The notes beneath the pieces are model-generated. The model saw only the letters and a program-made list of their open reading frames with translations. It was not told where the DNA came from and made no database searches. Made by a program: the position numbers and the translations under genes. A DNA stretch of 5,686 nt from Candidatus Atribacteria bacterium 4572_76 (GTDB lineage: Bacteria > Atribacterota > Phoenicimicrobiia > Phoenicimicrobiales > Phoenicimicrobiaceae), in NCBI GenBank assembly GCA_002084865.1, contig NBMG01000116.1:1-5686 (forward strand), read 5' to 3'. Below are positions 4,974 through 5,686 of the stretch, piece after piece (positions within the stretch are counted from its first letter, which is position 1; each line of letters begins with the position of its first letter).

Positions 4974-4998
4974 AATTAAAAAAATTGCAGGAGGCGAT
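4960..4998 (+). promoter_or_regulatory. Shine-Dalgarno sequestering hairpin (riboswitch expression platform)
   Basis: AGGAGG at 4989-4994 lies eight bases before ATG 5003. ATCGCC (4960-4965) pairs with GGCGAT (4993-4998), CTG (4969-4971) with CAG (4988-4990), and CAATT (4973-4977) with AATTG (4983-4987), around a five-A loop. The 14 pairs, with one small internal loop and one bulged C, cover four of the six Shine-Dalgarno bases. The 5' arm uses P3 and P1 bases of aptamer 2, including the ligand-contacting C4972, so the hairpin and the folded aptamer exclude each other. Ligand binding should free the site and turn translation on. Confidence 0.65.
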
Positions 4999-5002
4999 TT
5001 AA

Positions 5003-5686
5003 ATGAAACTAAGTACAAAAATCATTTTACCGATAATTTTAATTTCCGCATTGTTAATCTTGCTTGCTGGATGCTTCGGTGTTCCCGCCGATGAATCACC
5101 CGGATATACTCCGGGAACTACAACTATAACCGGTATAATAGCAGCACCGTGCTGTTCTACTTCCTCAACTACGGTAAGCGATGCTCCTTCTGATTGGTGT
5201 CTTCAATGTGAACAGAATTGGTTTCTTCAGAATAATATTGAAGTAATACTTACTTATGAGGGAGAAGAAATCGCTTCAACAACTACTAATACGCAAGGCG
5301 AATACACCTTTACCGATCTTTCTGCTGGCGAAAACTATGTAGTTACAGCTATATGCCCGGATGATGGGGGGAAACCATTGGTTAAAGACGTAGTTAAAGA
5401 GGTTGTAGACGGTGAGGATTATGACGCTGGAATTACTGATTGTGAATCTACTGCTCTTGGTTTAATAGTAGATGCTTTGGTAAATTTAGGGATAAGTAGT
5501 GAATATATTATCCTGGAAGATATCCTAAGTGCTGTACAATTTGTACCATTTGTCGAAGCAGTGTGTGAAGTAATGGAAAGTTGTGGAGATATAACTTCAG
5601 ATGAAAATCTTCTTGACCTAGGAAATTCAGTATTAATGGAAGTTCTTGGAGAGAATCCTGGATGGACTGGCGGAGAAGTAATATGT
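5003..5686 (+). CDS. Cys-rich lipoprotein with carboxypeptidase-regulatory-like domain, c-di-GMP controlled (runs off right edge)
   Basis: The frame is open for 228 codons to the window end. ATG 5003 is set by AGGAGG eight bases upstream. Residues 1-24 are a lipoprotein signal peptide: MKLSTK, a hydrophobic core, then LLAGC with the lipidated Cys at 24. A Gly/Thr/Pro-rich linker follows. Residues about 40-123 resemble a carboxypeptidase regulatory-like or prealbumin-like beta-sandwich: TITGIIAAP at the start and the hallmark NTQGEYTFTDLSAGENYVVTA at about 96-116. This one has an insert holding CC (50-51) and CLQC (67-70). The rest (about 130-228) is acidic and mostly helical (ALGLIVDALVNLGI, FVEAVCEVMESCG). 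Ten Cys in 228 residues, including the lipid Cys, suggest disulfides or metal binding. No enzyme motif is seen. Surface adhesin or matrix-type roles fit the c-di-GMP control, as GEMM-I riboswitches often sit before exported or attachment proteins, but function is inferred. Confidence 0.85.
   Translation, partial: MKLSTKIILPIILISALLILLAGCFGVPADESPGYTPGTTTITGIIAAPCCSTSSTTVSDAPSDWCLQCEQNWFLQNNIEVILTYEGEEIASTTTNTQGEYTFTDLSAGENYVVTAICPDDGGKPLVKDVVKEVVDGEDYDAGITDCESTALGLIVDALVNLGISSEYIILEDILSAVQFVPFVEAVCEVMESCGDITSDENLLDLGNSVLMEVLGENPGWTGGEVIC

Overview
The window is AT-rich bacterial DNA with short intergenic regions, strong AGGAGG-type ribosome binding sites, several exported proteins and many dispersed palindromic or simple-sequence repeats. 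No rRNA, tRNA or other taxonomic marker is present. The style (low GC, Firmicutes-like translation signals, repeat-filled spacers, c-di-GMP-I riboswitches, a GT4 glycosyltransferase of the lipid-glucosylating type) fits a low-GC anaerobe or an uncultured lineage such as Atribacterota. That placement is inference only.

Left part, minus strand (1-934): a promoter and a gene for a small signal-peptide-bearing membrane protein (882 to 313), followed at once by the first 96 codons of an ECF-type RNA polymerase sigma factor that runs off the left edge. The membrane protein gene is broken by three frame changes. Each can be repaired by adding one base to a short homopolymer, so it is either a decaying gene or a place with sequencing errors.

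Middle, plus strand (1001-4314): a long bidirectional hairpin, then an exported TPR protein (1106-2020). Next come about 320 bases of gene-free DNA made of repeat fragments. These run directly into a GT4 glycosyltransferase that has lost its first few codons and carries an exact 72-bp in-frame tandem duplication across its nucleotide-sugar binding motif. A secreted SYLF/YSC84-domain protein overlaps the glycosyltransferase end by 11 bases, so the two are translationally linked.

Right part (4315-5686): two palindromic repeats, an AT-rich spacer, and then the most interesting region. Two class I cyclic-di-GMP riboswitch aptamers lie in tandem, followed by a cysteine-rich lipoprotein with a carboxypeptidase-regulatory-like (prealbumin-like) beta domain, truncated by the right edge. 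The 3' strand of the second aptamer can instead pair with the lipoprotein's Shine-Dalgarno sequence in a 14-bp hairpin. This gives a concrete model of a translational ON switch driven by c-di-GMP, with the first aptamer perhaps acting at a separate step.

Most of the intact genes encode cell-envelope or exported proteins (TPR, SYLF, lipoprotein), with two signalling layers visible: an ECF sigma factor and c-di-GMP. No shared pathway is proven by the sequence.
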